Assembly: GCA_032622095.1 (NCBI GenBank)
Contig: CP136061.1
Span: 195,284,935 to 195,348,934, forward strand
Reading direction: 5' to 3'
Origin: Siphonodentalium dalli
Taxonomy: Eukaryota; Mollusca; Scaphopoda; Gadilida; Siphonodentaliidae
DNA: 64,000 nt
This document shows positions 44,127 to 56,167 of this stretch, one piece after another. A model generated the notes under the pieces. That model saw only the letters and a list, made by a program, of their open reading frames with translations, was not told where the DNA came from and did not search any database. The position numbers were made by a program, and so were the translations under genes. How positions within the stretch are numbered: the first letter of the stretch is position 1; the number at the start of each line of letters is the position of its first letter.

Positions 44127-46284
44127 ATTGAACTTGATAATATTGGACATTTCATCAGATGACTATATACATCAAGTATATCAGAGGTTGCAGAAGATCT
44201 GTAGAGCAAAGGGCACTTACTTATAATTGGCCATAGTTATTTCATATCTTGACAGGATATAAATTTGAGCCTTAAGTCCTGGAACTAGATACACAAGTGT
44301 TGTGAAAAAAGCTTTGATTGATTTTGACTTGTTGGCCATCAGAATCCTATTAAATTGATGTTAATAAAAAATACAAGTCAATATCTCCAAGTTCCACATG
44401 TCTTTAACTTTCTGTTAACTGTCAAGTCTACTTTACCACATCTGAAGGAAGTTAGCAGGCTAGCTGCCACAATGGAAACCAGTAATTCAGCATTATAAAT
44501 GTGTTTTATTTTTTCCTATCAGTTGGGTCTTCTAAACGGAGATCAAGGTATTTGCTCTTCTGGTAATTGCCAATCATCAGACCACAATGTCTTCTTCAAT
44601 ACATGTCAATTGGTTTATCCCTTCAATAGCAAACTACCCACAAAAATGTGCTTCTGTCAGCACATTTTTGACACTGCACTAACTGTTCCTTAATATATTC
44701 CTCGGACAATAATGCCACAATATACATAACTAATATAAATTCTAGCAGTGTAGTTTCAATCTGAAAGCCCATTGTGTAAGATTTACTAAGACCTTTTTAC
44801 TATAGGTCTGTTGACCCGTGTACTGTTCAGATTAGCCTTTGGTTTCATTTTGTCTAATACACTCTTCCTTATACTCAATTGTTTGTTTCCTTGTCTGCCA
44901 CATAGCTTGATATCGTATATATAAGTCAGAAGTAAATATTAGCATGAAGGTGTCAATGGGAAACTTGTATACTCGTCAATATTTGATCTAAAGTGAGATA
45001 TACATTGCCCGGAGCTTTGTATCTCTTCTTTCTTCCACTGGGGCTTCTGTGTTATATGCCTTGACTTAGTTTCTTTTCCACATGCCATTGGATTCATATA
45101 AATGTCAAGATATGCCTTCAGTCTTAGTTGACAGGGACATACATGGCTTGATGGTCTCTGTTGGGGGTGTGAAATTGGGGGTGGGGGTGGTGAAATGTGT
45201 CCACCTTTGAATTTCTATCTGCACCCCCCTCCTCTGAACCGTCCAAGAAATCCCAGCCCCCCCCCCCCCCCCCCCCCCCCACATCCCGTTTTCTAATTTT
45301 GCAGCTGGCATAAAAAAAAACTTCTCAAATTTTCAAGGTAACACGGCCGTATGGTTGGAAATTACCAACTTTTTGCCATTTCAGTCAAATCTTTTTACAA
45401 TAATAAGAACAAAGTTTGATTTTTTTTCTAAAACTAACAAATATCACGCTAAAATTTAAATACTGGTTGGAATATTTAACTATCAGAATTATCAGAACTG
45501 ATTCAATCTTGATGTTATATTATATCTGACAGATATCATACATCTATTATTAACAATAGTTCATATTGAGTCATTCTAAATGGGCTAAAATAATTGTGTT
45601 ATGGAATCTGATACCCGTGACCGCTCCATATATAAATTACCTCATTCTATTGCCTCAAAAATAGAAACTGATTATCACATGACATAGATTTCTGACCAAC
45701 ATTTCATCACACGCCCACGTCTCCCCCTATCTTTTTGTCTCGCATCCTTATTATAGATTCACAGAGCATTGCAACCTTCTCAGTTTTTATCAGGCAGCCT
45801 CTGATGTTTCATCAGATTACCTAAGAAAAACAATGCCGATAGCATGTTAGGTTTTGTCAGTCTGACATCAATCGAATGGACCACACAACATTATAGATAG
45901 ACCTGCCTGATAAAGCTATCACAAGTCTTTTGTGTATTGGTTGTGCAGGATGGTTTTATATTATCTCATTTCAGCCTGGCATATAGGAGTGTTCTTCTCA
46001 TGCTCTGAGCTTATTTTCAAATTCATATTTTCCGGATTTGAATGTCGGAATCTCTTTTATTTCTTGCTGCTATCACCAGGAGTGATGAAATAGGGCCGGC
46101 GTCAACCAATATAGCCACCCAGTATGGGGCAGGGGCGGTAGAGCATGCAGGGGGCATGCATCAGCTCCCCTGCCCTTGTCTGTCTCCTGTGAAAATATAT
46201 AATTTACATTGCGGGAAAATGCTCTTCTGAAGGTCGACCCCCCCCCTTGCCTCCTGGGAGAATCTTTTTAGAAAACAAAGGGTT
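44127..46284. other. Intron 2 stretch, no exon seen
   Basis: Contains a C homopolymer at 45257-45280. A GC-richer patch at 46090-46180 has GGGGCAGGGGCGGTAG and GCATGCAGGGGGCATGC. No coding exon. Confidence 0.5.
45257..45280 (+). repeat. Homopolymer run of 24 C
   Basis: Uninterrupted C run, preceded by G/C-biased purine-pyrimidine asymmetric sequence from about 45160. Confidence 0.9.
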
Positions 46285-46698
46285 ATAATGGTCTATTTTT
46301 CATTTGCTGAGACACTCAGTTTTTATAAGCAAAGTACGAGCAGAAAACAGTCCTTTAAATAGATTCACATTTATTCATACGAATATTCAGATAATTCAAT
46401 GATTGTTGAATCAGGTAACTACCCATCAGCATTTTTTACATACTGAATGGATTCTCCCATTCGACTATAAAAGTATACATTGGAATGGTCTATTAATTAT
46501 TCATAAATTTGGATGTGTGTTCAGGTAATAAAAGCAGACGAAAATATAATGTAAACTTGTGCAGAAGGATTCATATTCATTGATGGGAAATTTTCAGATA
46601 ATAAGTTCAACAAACAAACTACGTTTGTTGAACGTATTATCTGAACATTTCCTAAAGGGAACTACTCGTCAATGAGTATTTAGTATAGAAAGGGTTAA
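46285..46698 (+). mobile_element. Family B MITE, copy 10, preceded by a degenerate B copy
   Basis: The well preserved copy runs from about 46431 (TTTTTTACATACTGAATGG) to TTTAGTATAGAAAGGGTTAA with the complete central inverted repeat. Positions 46285-46430 hold an older, diverged B-like copy (TATAATGGTCTATTTTTCAT ... AATATTCAGATAATTCAA). Confidence 0.82.
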
Positions 46699-46722
46699 CC
46701 TGCTGTCAAAGAGTTACATGTA

Positions 46723-46854
46723 CAGTAATGCCCTAAATATTGACTCCTTAACCACAGCAGAATTATGGGTAACTTTTCAGGATTTAGTCAGAAATATGGC
46801 TTGTTGCCATTCATCGGAAAGCTCTCACTGAGTCTATTATTTAGGGCATTACTG
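46723..46854. mobile_element. Family A MITE, copy 18 (right arm mostly deleted)
   Basis: TA-flanked; left arm to GGAAAGCTCTCACTGAG, then GTCTATTATTTAGGGCATTA CTG. Confidence 0.9.
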
Positions 46855-46856
46855 TA

Positions 46857-47202
46857 CAATATAACATGAGTTTGATTCTAACCACTGCCGTTTATGTTGC
46901 AATTATTTCAGTAAATAAAAGATGTTCTTGTTTAGTTGTGGTGGTTACCATCATACTATACAGTGCATGAAAGTTAGGATGAAAGTCATAACTGAGATGG
47001 ATGCTAAGTAGCATAATTCTAAAGAGAATCACTCCTCTTTGTCCAGAAAATTGGGAGGAAAAGCTATTTCTCCTTTATAGCTGCGGCCTGGCATAAAGAT
47101 ATCACAAGTAGTGTATCTTATATTCTCACTTTACGAAGAAAAATGAGGGGTATAGTGGATTGACTCTTGTCTGCCTGTCCGTCTGCAGATCACAAATTCA
47201 CA
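46857..47202. other. Intron 2 stretch, no exon seen
   Basis: Nothing assignable. Confidence 0.45.
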
Positions 47203-47462
47203 TTAAACCCTTCCATTACTGGCGTTTTTACTGAAATTTTTGCAAAAACCCTGTGCCATTGCATTCTCTTATATATGCAAGTCTCCCATAGGGAGCCCCG
47301 CATATATAAGAGAATACATTGGCCTAACAATATTTAACTTGACCTTTTAAGCCAGTGCATTATTTTATATATGTGATTCTTCCTATGGGAGACTCGCAAA
47401 TATAAGAGAATACAACAGCACAGGATCTTTAATGCTGCACCAGCGCAGAATCGGGAATTAAC
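47203..47462 (-). mobile_element. Family D MITE, copy 9 (right end truncated)
   Basis: TTAAACCCTTCCATTACTGG with both module M palindromes, to GCTGCACCAGCGCAGAATCG; the terminal CATGAAAGGGTTAA is missing. It ends about 110 bases before the next coding exon. Confidence 0.87.
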
Positions 47463-47570
47463 CCAGTTTTGTCATTGCTGGGCAGCTTTATGTACCATTG
47501 CACTTACCATATGATCCACTGTTTACCACTATTCGTATGTTCTTCATTCCGTATTCTGTTCTGATTTCAG

Positions 47571-47732
47571 GAAGCCAGAAAAAGGCCTAACCTTCCTGAT
47601 TAACAATGGATTCATAGATGACTACCCCCACACGGTAGCCAGATTCCTCATCACCCGCAAAGGTCTCAGTAAATACATGATCGGAGAATTCCTCGGCAAC
47701 CTGCAGAGCCAGTTTAATATGGATGTCCTATG
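47571..47732 (+). CDS. IQSEC: IQSEC exon 3: SEC7 domain with the catalytic glutamate
   Basis: Acceptor CTGATTTCAG before 47571; donor TG|GTAAGT at 47733. The first base completes Lys with AA of exon 2, giving [19 protein letters not shown], continuous with the IQSEC SEC7 sequence. The segment [19 protein letters not shown] contains the FLG-type active loop. The Glu of IGEFLG (bases 47686-47688) aligns with the glutamic finger that inserts into the ARF nucleotide site, so catalysis looks intact. Ends in phase 2 (TG). Confidence 0.95.
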
Positions 47733-48479
47733 GTAAGTGTCATATGAACGGAATGCTTTTTCTTTTCTTAAAGGGACGGATGGCTTTCGTTCAAATTATG
47801 ATAATTTCCTCAAGAATATACTAATAGTATAGCATAATGATGATATGAATGTGATATTATTCACAAAACACGCTTTGTGTCAGAGAAAATGAAGTTCAAG
47901 TGCTGTTTAGTTTCTTGCAAAAAGCGCAGTGAATTGTTTATAAGCAGTCACAATATTTAGATTCGCTCGCATTATTCGTCTGTTGTAAAACCCCTAATTT
48001 GGTGCGTCTACACCTTGCAACTCACAATACTATTATAGTAAATTCTTATTTGGTATGTTTTTACCCTTTTGAATAAATATACATATATTTACTCCTAGTA
48101 GTTACAATGTTATCCAGATTTTCTTTTTCTGTTTGAGCATTTCTGTTGAACCCATGTGCTTGAAGCGATTAGTAATATGTGTACATTGGTGTTGATTTCG
48201 TGTAGTGTCAATGGCAGACACTTTGTGTTGTAATAAATACAACTTGTGAGTGTAGATCAGGGAAACACATTAAGTGACTGAGGTTTTTATTGCGAGTCAA
48301 ATTTCCAAATGAACTTCTTGTCAACTTCCTTATGTAATTAACCTGGCATTGTGAGGTAAAAGTAATATTAAAGTGTATTTGTATTGGGTTCCATGTACAT
48401 TTCTGTTTTCTAAGTAATGGAACAGCAGATAATTTCTTCTTGCCAAGAAAAAAAAATGAGAATAGTGGTCCTTTTTAAT
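47733..48479. other. Intron 3 stretch, no exon seen
   Basis: Nothing assignable. Confidence 0.45.
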
Positions 48480-48960
48480 GGGAGTGTTTCACACCACTTT
48501 AAAAATGCATAATCCGAATTAACGCTTGCAAATTACCATTTCCTTGTCTTTGGGGGTAAAAATTATTTGATTTGAGTTGACGAACCCACCCAACAAAGCT
48601 CAGAGTGATCAGATAATCGATGTTTGAAATCTAATTATTTTTCACCACCGATAATTTTAAGTGGCCCAGTAAACATTCAACGAGAAGACTTTCTCTGACC
48701 AAATTGCGGATGAAGAATGATAACTCTAAAATTAAGTGGCGTTTTTGTGTCAGATATTTGACAAACTAGCAAAATTTTGTTGAACAAAATGTCGATAAAT
48801 AACAGGTTTTGGACAATTTTATAGTATAGTTGACTGGTTAGCATTATTTTTGTGCAATTACCCGATTCTGATAATTGAAACGGCATTTCAAAAAATGTTT
48901 GTTGTTGGAATCTGATGATATGGGGACCACCGAATCTGATTGAGTACCTTTAAGACAAGT
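48480..48960 (+). repeat. Dispersed repeat N, copy 2
   Basis: GGGAGTGTTTCACACCACTT at the left. Shares ATAATCCGAATTAACG, CTTTGGGGGTAAA, AACCCACCCA and TTATTTTTCACCACC with 12826-13188. Ends uncertain. Confidence 0.6.
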
Positions 48961-49145
48961 GATGGGGTTAAGACATAATACTTGCTTTGTTAAGATGATG
49001 CCAGCCCACACTGTTTGACTTGGCTCCCTGCTTAAAGACCTGCTGGCAGTCTACAACTATCGTGGTTTATCTCCCCTGTCTGGTGAGCTTAGTGGAGAAT
49101 CGGTGGCCAACTGCTCCAAAGATTAGACTGCCGCACAATCGAGAT

Positions 49146-49157
49146 TGACGTCATTGG
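49146..49157. promoter_or_regulatory. CRE plus CCAAT-type site in intron 3
   Basis: A complete palindromic TGACGTCA is followed directly by TTGG, making TGACGTCATTGG (CRE fused to inverted CCAAT). The surrounding 49080-49290 is richer in CG than its neighbours. Sites of this kind are found in vertebrate promoters; function here is inference. Confidence 0.3.
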
Positions 49158-49702
49158 CTGGCGAATCAAAATTCTATCAGAGGATTTAATATGGACGTAA
49201 AATGTTTGTGACCAACTTGAGATGATGAGTGCGTCCGCACTGCGATTTCTTCGTATTGATTATCGCTGGAGACACCAGTCTTGTATTGGCTGGAATATAT
49301 TCCAACATCACAGAATTTGCAAATTGAAATTTATAGTCTCACTTCGCATATATTTTTTTAATTTCGATGTCTAGGCACAAGGTAGAATGCTGATTTATTA
49401 ACCAGGGTTGATCTTTAATGAAATTGATATGCTAGTTCTTAATTAGAAATTGTGTATATCTGAAAATGTCATGTTTGAAAATTTGGCAAATTACCAAGCT
49501 CCATATATAACACAGCTGGAGGGCAGTGTCACTCGCTGATATATCCTTTAACTAGAGCCATAGCTGTTTAGAAATTCAGGGCATAATGGGAGATCAAAGT
49601 CTTAACGAGAACATTTTGCATATCTCATTTGGATTATGCTATGGTGGCAGGACACACACTCACATATATTCATTTTCACACAAACTATGCTTACCCAACA
49701 TA

Positions 49703-49951
49703 CCAGGTGCAACACTAAAAACCCTGTGCCTGTGCAATCTCTTATATATGCGAATCTCCCTATGGGAGACTCGCATAAATTATATAAGTGAATGCTCTGG
49801 CTTACAAGGTCAAGGTAAATATTGTTAGGCCAATGTATTCTTTTATATACCTGTATGTGAGGCTCGCCATGGGAGACTCACATATATAAGAGAATAGATT
49901 GGCAGAGGATTTTTTGCAAAATTTCAGGAAGCTCCAGTCATGAAAGGGTTA
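49703..49951 (+). mobile_element. Family D MITE, copy 10 (left end lost)
   Basis: CACTAAAAACCCTGTGCCTG onward with both module M palindromes and the CTTACAAGGTCAAGGTAAAT spacer; ends GAAGCTCCAGTCATGAAAGG GTTA. Confidence 0.88.
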
Positions 49952-50499
49952 TTACTCATTGAGAACAGGATTCCATATGTTATGTAAGATAGTGACCTGT
50001 CTATGAAGAAGTCTTAAAACTCCCCAACTGTTGTGGATTTGATGGGTTCCAAATTACATTCTCACCTCCCAACATCTGTGGCAAAAAGCTGCAATTAGCA
50101 GGTGATAAATATATAATATCAGTGATGGGTCTTTAATAGGTGCTGGGGTCATTGGCCTCCTGTGTTAAGCCTTTCATTTCTCTGCATTCCGCTCATCATT
50201 AGCTGTGCATGCAGTCCCTCTGAGGGGAGTGTAAAGCTGATTGCAATTTGATGTGCAAAATCAGTCTAATTTTCCTCGTTAAAAGTGGATTTCTTTCTGT
50301 TCGTCATTGCAAATATAAGCATTGGAAATTTGTGGAATTAATTTGTCTTTATAGCTTGTTATTCATCAGTTGAATAACATGCATGGCTTATCTTTATGTT
50401 AATTTAATATTAGTTTGGATATGTCATAGATTTTACTTGTATTAGATAGAATTCTGTTCATCTTCTTAATTTTTGTCTCTTTCTAATCTAAATATGAAT
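49952..50499. other. Intron 3 stretch, no exon seen
   Basis: Nothing assignable. Confidence 0.45.
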
Positions 50500-50716
50500 T
50501 GATGAGTAGTTATCCCTTGGGAAATGTTCAGATAATCAGGTTGTGTTTGTTGAACTTTTTGGCTGAACATTTCCCACCAATAAAATCCCTTCTGTACTTG
50601 TATTATCTGCCGTCTGTTTATATTACCTGTATATCCCTCCAGATCAATAATAGACCATTCCAATGTACACTTTTTAACTTGTTGGGAGAATCTATTTAGC
50701 AAAAATAAAGGGTTTA
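50500..50716 (-). mobile_element. Family B MITE, copy 11
   Basis: Reverse orientation: TGATGAGTAGTTATCCCTTG, GGAAATGTTCAGATAATCAG ... GACCATTCCAATGTACAC ... GGGAGAATCTATTTAGC and AAAGGGTTTAA. Confidence 0.87.
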
Positions 50717-51760
50717 ATGTCCTTGAGAGTTGGAAAAAAAAGAAGATGTTCACCATTTAATAACTGAATCTTCAGTGATGGGTAATTGAATCCCACAATT
50801 ATTTTTTATAGGTAATTGCCGTTTTGAATTAATTGGCAAATTGCCGCACAGAAAACATAAGACATGCCAATGACTGCACAACAAGTCATCTAGCAATTCA
50901 AAGCATCCATTAGTATGAAGACTCTCCTGTTATTTCTCTTCCACCTCCTCCCACAAACACACACTGGTATTAATATTTGATGAGGAACAAGTAACGAAGA
51001 GTAATAGCACTGAGCCAAATTTATTTGTTAATTTCCATTGTCTTGTCAATTATCTGATCCGAATCTTCTCAAGATAACCTCCCAAAAACATGCTCCAATA
51101 AATTAATTGAATTTTTTTCATGCATCTCTGGTCTCTCACCCTCGTATGACACTTCCCCCAGGGTCTGAGTCACTGGTCCAATCATTGGACAGCATAGGAA
51201 AGCGAAATAAGGTGACGCCAATATAATTAGTCGGTTTACAACTTTGTTAATGAAATATAGTCCAAAAAAAAAAAAATTCACGTGGCAATCATTTTCATGT
51301 GATTTCCATTGATACAATATCATGAAAAACATCACTTTTTCATTATTTCGCAACTTGAGTTAAATTTTCAATCCATACACTATATTACTATGTATGTATA
51401 TTGGACCCTTCACCTGCTGGGCAAGGCCTGTCTATATTTCCATCTTATAATTGTGTTTGGCACAGTTGGTCCAGCAGAGTGTATCTTTGGAAAAACAGGA
51501 AAAATCAAAAACATTGAGAGTTTTGTTATTTTTAATATTTTAATTTACAATATTGCAATAAATTATTAAAAATGATGGCATGCAATTTGAATTCAGCAGC
51601 ATGTAAAATCACCAAATGGTGTGCCAAGAACTGATTTGGGAGTCCGTGACCAGACCGGAAGTTTCAAATTTGGAGAAGTCACTTCTCCCTATTTGAACAA
51701 CCCTAACAAGGAACTGTTATCAGTAGTCTTTGTCCTAATATTCGAATATTTGATGAGGTA
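50717..51760. other. Intron 3 stretch, no exon seen
   Basis: Nothing assignable; short open frames on both strands are unsupported. Confidence 0.45.
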
Positions 51761-51955
51761 CAGTAATGCCCTAAATAATCGACTCCTTAACCACAGCAGA
51801 ATTATGGGTAATTTTTCATGATTTAGTCGGAAATATGGCTTGTTGTCGAGAGCTTTCCAATGAATGGCAACAAGCCATATTTCCGACTAAATCCTGAAAA
51901 ATTACCCATAATTCTGCTGTGGTTTTAAAGGAGTCGATTATTTAGAGCATTTCTG
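51761..51955. mobile_element. Family A MITE, copy 19
   Basis: TA-flanked; the left inner arm is cut at GGCTTGTTGTCGAGAGC. The right arm is complete except for GAGCATTTCTG. Confidence 0.9.
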
Positions 51956-52162
51956 TATGCATTCTGGTATATGACAGAGAAAAATGGGAAGAATTAGCAC
52001 AATTTAGGGATCTGCATTATCTGACTCAAATTTATAGCTTTAATAATATGTTCATATATGAATAGGATAATTGCCTTCAATGCAGATTATTCACTTGTAG
52101 CAATTTTTTTCCAAAATATGTATAAATATCAAGAGATCTCAAGTGAAGGCTGCTAATGATTT

Positions 52163-52230
52163 GAATAGAAATTCCATCCGCTCCACCATGTGAAATATCT
52201 CCCAAGTTGCCCTCTAGGCTGGTCCCTGTT
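52163..52230 (-). repeat. Dispersed repeat H fragment
   Basis: AAATATCTCCCAAGTTGCCC, TCTAGGCTGGTCCCT is the reverse complement of the H left part. Confidence 0.65.
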
Positions 52231-52237
52231 TGGAGTT

Positions 52238-52548
52238 TTAACCTCTTCACTGCTAAATGATGCCATGTGTGCGTCCTTTGACGTTCTGCCCATTTTCTAG
52301 GGGAAAAAATAACAGGAATATTAAACAACTTTAAGTCTGACTCTGTAAAATGGCATTAACTATTCACAATCCTGGAACGTCATACACTGTTTCAAAATTT
52401 GAGATACTACTTTCTTAATTCTGTTTATGATTAATGAGCAACCCTCAGTATGCTGAAGTAGGTCCATACTCAGTATGGACGCATAGCACACATCGTGACA
52501 TTTTGCGTCCATACCGAGTACTCCTTATAGCAGCCAAGAGGTTTTTAA
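52238..52548. mobile_element. Family L: TTAA-bounded element, copy 1
   Basis: TTAACCTCTTCACTGCTAAA at left and GCAGCCAAGAGGTTTTTAA at right are imperfect inverted ends. Inside is an inverted repeat GGTCCATACTCAGTATGGAC and TGCGTCCATACCGAGTA. The left end recurs at 56914. Confidence 0.5.
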
Positions 52549-52986
52549 AAAAGTGTCCTTCTCAGTCTGTTGTTCGTTAATCAACTAATAAAATTGCTGT
52601 GGCCTCAGGTGATTATTTCCATTGGATCCACATGATGTTCTGAAATAACCATTCTGGGATTACTGGACAATGTTATATGCTAACTTCACAGAATTCAATA
52701 TCATGGAGAGGTCACCTCCTCCCCTGAGAGTAACAATGCTACGAACTGTCCAATTTCCATGTCCGTGTCCAGATCTCCAGATCACACCATTCCATGATGG
52801 CAGTCTTATTGCATGTTTCTATTAATTGAATTTTTTTCTTCGCTTCCATAGAGAATTTCATTTAGGAACGCTTATTATTAACCCGTGAGATCTGAGATAA
52901 TATGCTAATTGGTCAGCATTGAGGCAGATATGGGAGTTCTTTTGAATCTCTTCTCCCTGAAATGTGTCTGTCAATTCTTCATATTG
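52549..52986. other. Intron 3 stretch, no exon seen
   Basis: Nothing assignable. Confidence 0.4.
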
Positions 52987-53068
52987 AACCCTTCGATGAC
53001 AGGACCTTCCTGAAATTTTGCGAAAAAACCCTGTGCCAATTCATTTTCTTATATATGCGAGGCTCACT
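52987..53068 (-). mobile_element. Family D fragment, copy 11
   Basis: GAACCCTTCGATGACAGG, CCTTCCTGAAATTTTGCG and half of a module M (TTTTCTTATATATGCGAGGC), then unrelated sequence. Confidence 0.82.
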
Positions 53069-53268
53069 TATTCTCCCATTGTATAATACTCTAATATTTG
53101 AACATGGAATTATGGATGTTGAGATGTTAACTTCAGCCTTTATAACTTCTCCCTGAAAAGAGTGCATTTCTCCCCAAAAAATATATACACAGAACGCCCC
53201 TAGTTTGTTAATGGGTTTGTTGATATGACATGAGTGCTAGTGTGGAAGGTTAGAATGAGTGGTGCAGC

Positions 53269-53642
53269 CAGGGGCGTCGGAAGAGGGGGGCAGAGGGGGC
53301 AGCTGACCCCCCCTGCCCTTGACCAAGGGGGCCGAGCGGGGGCAGGACTTGCCCTTTTTCTGGAGACAGAAAATGCTTTTTTTGTGTTTAGTCTCGTGTT
53401 TTTATAGCAAAATATGACTTTTTGGTCCAAATACCACCAATTTCACAAGGAATATTAATTTTTTGTCAATTTTATCACAAAACGGCCATACAAACCGACA
53501 AATACCATTAAAATAGGGATTTTTGCCACAATGAATTTATGGATATTTTCCCAAGTTTGCGGAAAAAATGCCCCTTTTTGCGGAAAAGTGCCCTTTTTGT
53601 AGGCTCTGCCCCCCCTGCCCTTGGATGCTTCCGGCGCCCCTG
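53269..53642. mobile_element. hAT-type MITE with intact 8-base target duplication
   Basis: The 374-base element begins CAGGGGCGTCGGAAG and ends CTTCCGGCGCCCCTG, inverted ends with one mismatch. Identical 8-base GGTGCAGC lies directly outside at 53261-53268 and 53643-53650. CAGGGGC ends plus an 8-base duplication are diagnostic of the hAT superfamily. The interior is non-coding, with GGGGGGCAGAGGGGGCAG next to the left end and GCCCCCCCTGCCCTTGG near the right, extending the inverted ends. Confidence 0.9.
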
Positions 53643-53650
53643 GGTGCAGC

Positions 53651-53992
53651 CTCGAGTTCTATCCTTCCGCGATGGCGCAAGTGTCGCATCACCAACCCCA
53701 TTAACACACATGATGTTCTGTGTTTATTACATGCCACCCGTCCCAGAATCCACAAATAAAAATAAAAAACAACAGACTTACTAAGTTTATTCAGGAACAC
53801 ACAGGGCTTGTTTTGTCATGTGTGATGATGCTGCTTTTATTTTCATTAAGTTCCGGTTTAATGGTTGATGTGAACATCGCTCACACTGCGTGATAACAAT
53901 GGGAATGCATACATGTATGGAACGGATTTGTAAACTTAATATGGAACAGCAGGAGCACTAATACTTGGAACAAGTTCGGAAAAGAAACTGCT
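53651..53992. other. Intron 3 stretch
   Basis: 53927-53975 shares phrases with repeat O at 7735-7825 (ATATGGAACAGCA, TTGGAACAAG). No exon. Confidence 0.45.
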
Positions 53993-53993
53993 G

Positions 53994-53995
<2 letters not shown>

Positions 53996-54028
<33 letters not shown>
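53996..54028 (+). repeat. CT dinucleotide microsatellite
   Basis: About 16 uninterrupted CT units, ending in TAT. Confidence 0.95.
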
Positions 54029-54030
<2 letters not shown>

Positions 54031-54297
54031 TTTGATAAATTGTTCCTGCACACACTAAATAAATATCAGAGCTTTCTGTAAAAAATTGTGTTTGCATAAA
54101 ACCAACAAACTCAACTCTCTGGAGAACAAAAAAAAACTGTTAACCAAGTTCGTATTAATAATAACAACTTATCACAGCAACAAGCCAGGTGCTCCTTATT
54201 ATTAATACCCACACATCACTCAGGTAATCATTACCTGGTTTCTGCAAGTTTTTGCATCCCGAGAACACGTTTCTTCTCATCACTCATGTTCAAGTCT

Positions 54298-54714
54298 GCA
54301 AATAGTGTGTCTGTCATTTGCAAAATGAGGTCCCCAGAGTGTGAATTTAGTGAGGCTACCCCACAATGTGCTAGCATCACTAAATTCACCCTCTGGGGAC
54401 CTCATTATGCTTAGGTCTCATCTTCTGGGAAGTATCCATAGTCTCAAATTAACATTGTTTTAGTTACTGTTCAGTTTCTATATCCCCTAATTTGCAGAAG
54501 ATAAAATGTAGGTGACTAAAGGGTGAACAGGTGAACATCACCAACTTCAAATGGGGAACTTCAATATGATTGTAGGTCTTCCATAGCAGTCGAGGCCTAA
54601 GCAGAATGAGGTCCCCCAGAGGGTGAATTTGGTGATGCTAGCCCACTGTGTGGCATAGCATCACTAAATTTACCCTCTGGGGACCTCATTCTGCAAATGA
54701 CAGACACACTATTT
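54298..54714. mobile_element. Family G MITE, copy 8
   Basis: AAATAGTGTGTCTGTCATTT to AATGACAGACACACTATTT, outer ends inverted. Both palindromes and the interior (AACATTGTTTTAGTTACTG, ATAAAATGTAGGTGACTAAA) are present. Confidence 0.92.
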
Positions 54715-54935
54715 GGATGCTTGCTCGTGTTTTGATATAAAGAAATGTTGAGAAGGGATTCAGGAGGTTTCTGACAACACCTCAACACAACCCAGTGCAA
54801 TCCACTCAATGTTATCTGTGTTATTAAGAAACAGAATCTTTACTTTCCTGTCTCAGTTGGACATTATCCATTTAGTTTTCACTCTATGATTCACTACATA
54901 GATTAGTTCTGATTACGATGTGCATCCTAGTCTGC

Positions 54936-55131
54936 TTAACACTTTGATGACTGGAGCGTCCTGAATTTTTACGAAAAACCGTGTGCCAGTGCATTCTCTT
55001 ATATATGCGAGGCGACCATATGCGAGGCGACCATATGCGAGGCGACCTATGGTCGACTCATATTTAAGAGAAAGCACTGGCACAGGATCTTTAATGCTGC
55101 ACCAGCACAGCTCCTGTCATGAAAGGGTTAA
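54936..55131 (-). mobile_element. Family D MITE, copy 12 (single module, tandem expansion)
   Basis: TTAACACTTTGATGACTGGA to CAGCTCCTGTCATGAAAGGG TTAA, both TTAA present. The single module has GCGAGGCGACCATAT repeated in tandem at its centre. Confidence 0.9.
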
Positions 55132-55473
55132 CACTTAACTTTGCAGTCATACACAATTTACTTCAGTTAGTGATTTTATTCCACTCCCATGGACATGAGG
55201 CAGTGAATACATATTAGTGTATACATGTACCTCTAGTGAAATACAAGCCAGAACTAGTCTTGTTGACATTACATCAACGATCTGCATCAGGTGATGCCCT
55301 GATCACTACTGGTTATTCATCAGACTTAAGTCATTATAAAGGTAGCTACTGTATCAATGAAGTTGATAGTCATGGATTGAACTTATCTGACACATCGGTG
55401 TAGAATAAATACAGAACAAAGCTTGCATCATAATCTCATAATCTGTTATCGAACTCGTTACAGATGGCGCATA
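55132..55473. other. Intron 3 stretch, no exon seen
   Basis: Nothing assignable. Confidence 0.4.
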
Positions 55474-55662
55474 CAGTAATGCCCTAAATATTCGACTCCT
55501 TAACCCCAGCAGAATCATGGGTAACTTTTCAGGATTTAGTCGGAAATATGACTTGTTGCCGTTCATGGAAAGCACTCAGTGAGAGTTTTCCCGATGAGTG
55601 GCAACAAGCCATATTTCCGACTAAATCCTGAAAAGTTACTGATAATATTTAGAGCACTGCAG
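55474..55662. mobile_element. Family A MITE, copy 20 (right outer arm degraded)
   Basis: TA-flanked left; arms complete around the loop, but the right end shrinks to TACTGATAATATTTAGAGCA CTGCAG. Confidence 0.87.
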
Positions 55663-55762
55663 TTATATTTCGCTCAATCTACTACGCTCTTGTGAAATAT
55701 GTCCTTGCGATCTAATATACTAATTTCGACCTATTTTCCATACATTAAACCCAAGCCTTCCT

Positions 55763-56003
55763 TATAACCCTTTGAGTGCCAGGGGCCGATCTCATCGGCC
55801 CTAAACCTACAAAATAAGTCTGTTAAAGAATATAAGAATAAATTATTAAAATTGTAAAAAAAAATAAAAATACAAAATTGTTAGGCCAATGCATTCTCTT
55901 ATATATGCGAGGCGACCTATGGTCGACTCGCATATATAAGAGAATGCATTGGCACAGGGTATATGGGTTGATACAAAAATCGACCTGGCACTCAAAAGGT
56001 TAA
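55763..56003. mobile_element. Family E MITE, copy 5 (with module M)
   Basis: TATAACCCTTTGAGTGCCAG to CCTGGCACTCAAAAGGTTAA, inverted relative to copy 2. Module M lies next to GGGTATATGGGTTGATAC. Confidence 0.9.
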
Positions 56004-56167
56004 GGAATTAAACAGTGATCAAGAACAGGGTTAATACAAGTATCCGTTAATTCTTTTCTTCTATGGAAGAGTCCTGTTTGGTGGATAAGAAAGCTTCTAG
56101 CTCCAGCTTCAGAGAATAAATAATGGATGGGTTGTAAATGTGTTGTGTTGATCAAGCCAGAATTTAA

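Noticed and set aside
45105-45311. Reverse frame rich in glycine
   Set aside because: Produced by the C homopolymer; no gene signals.
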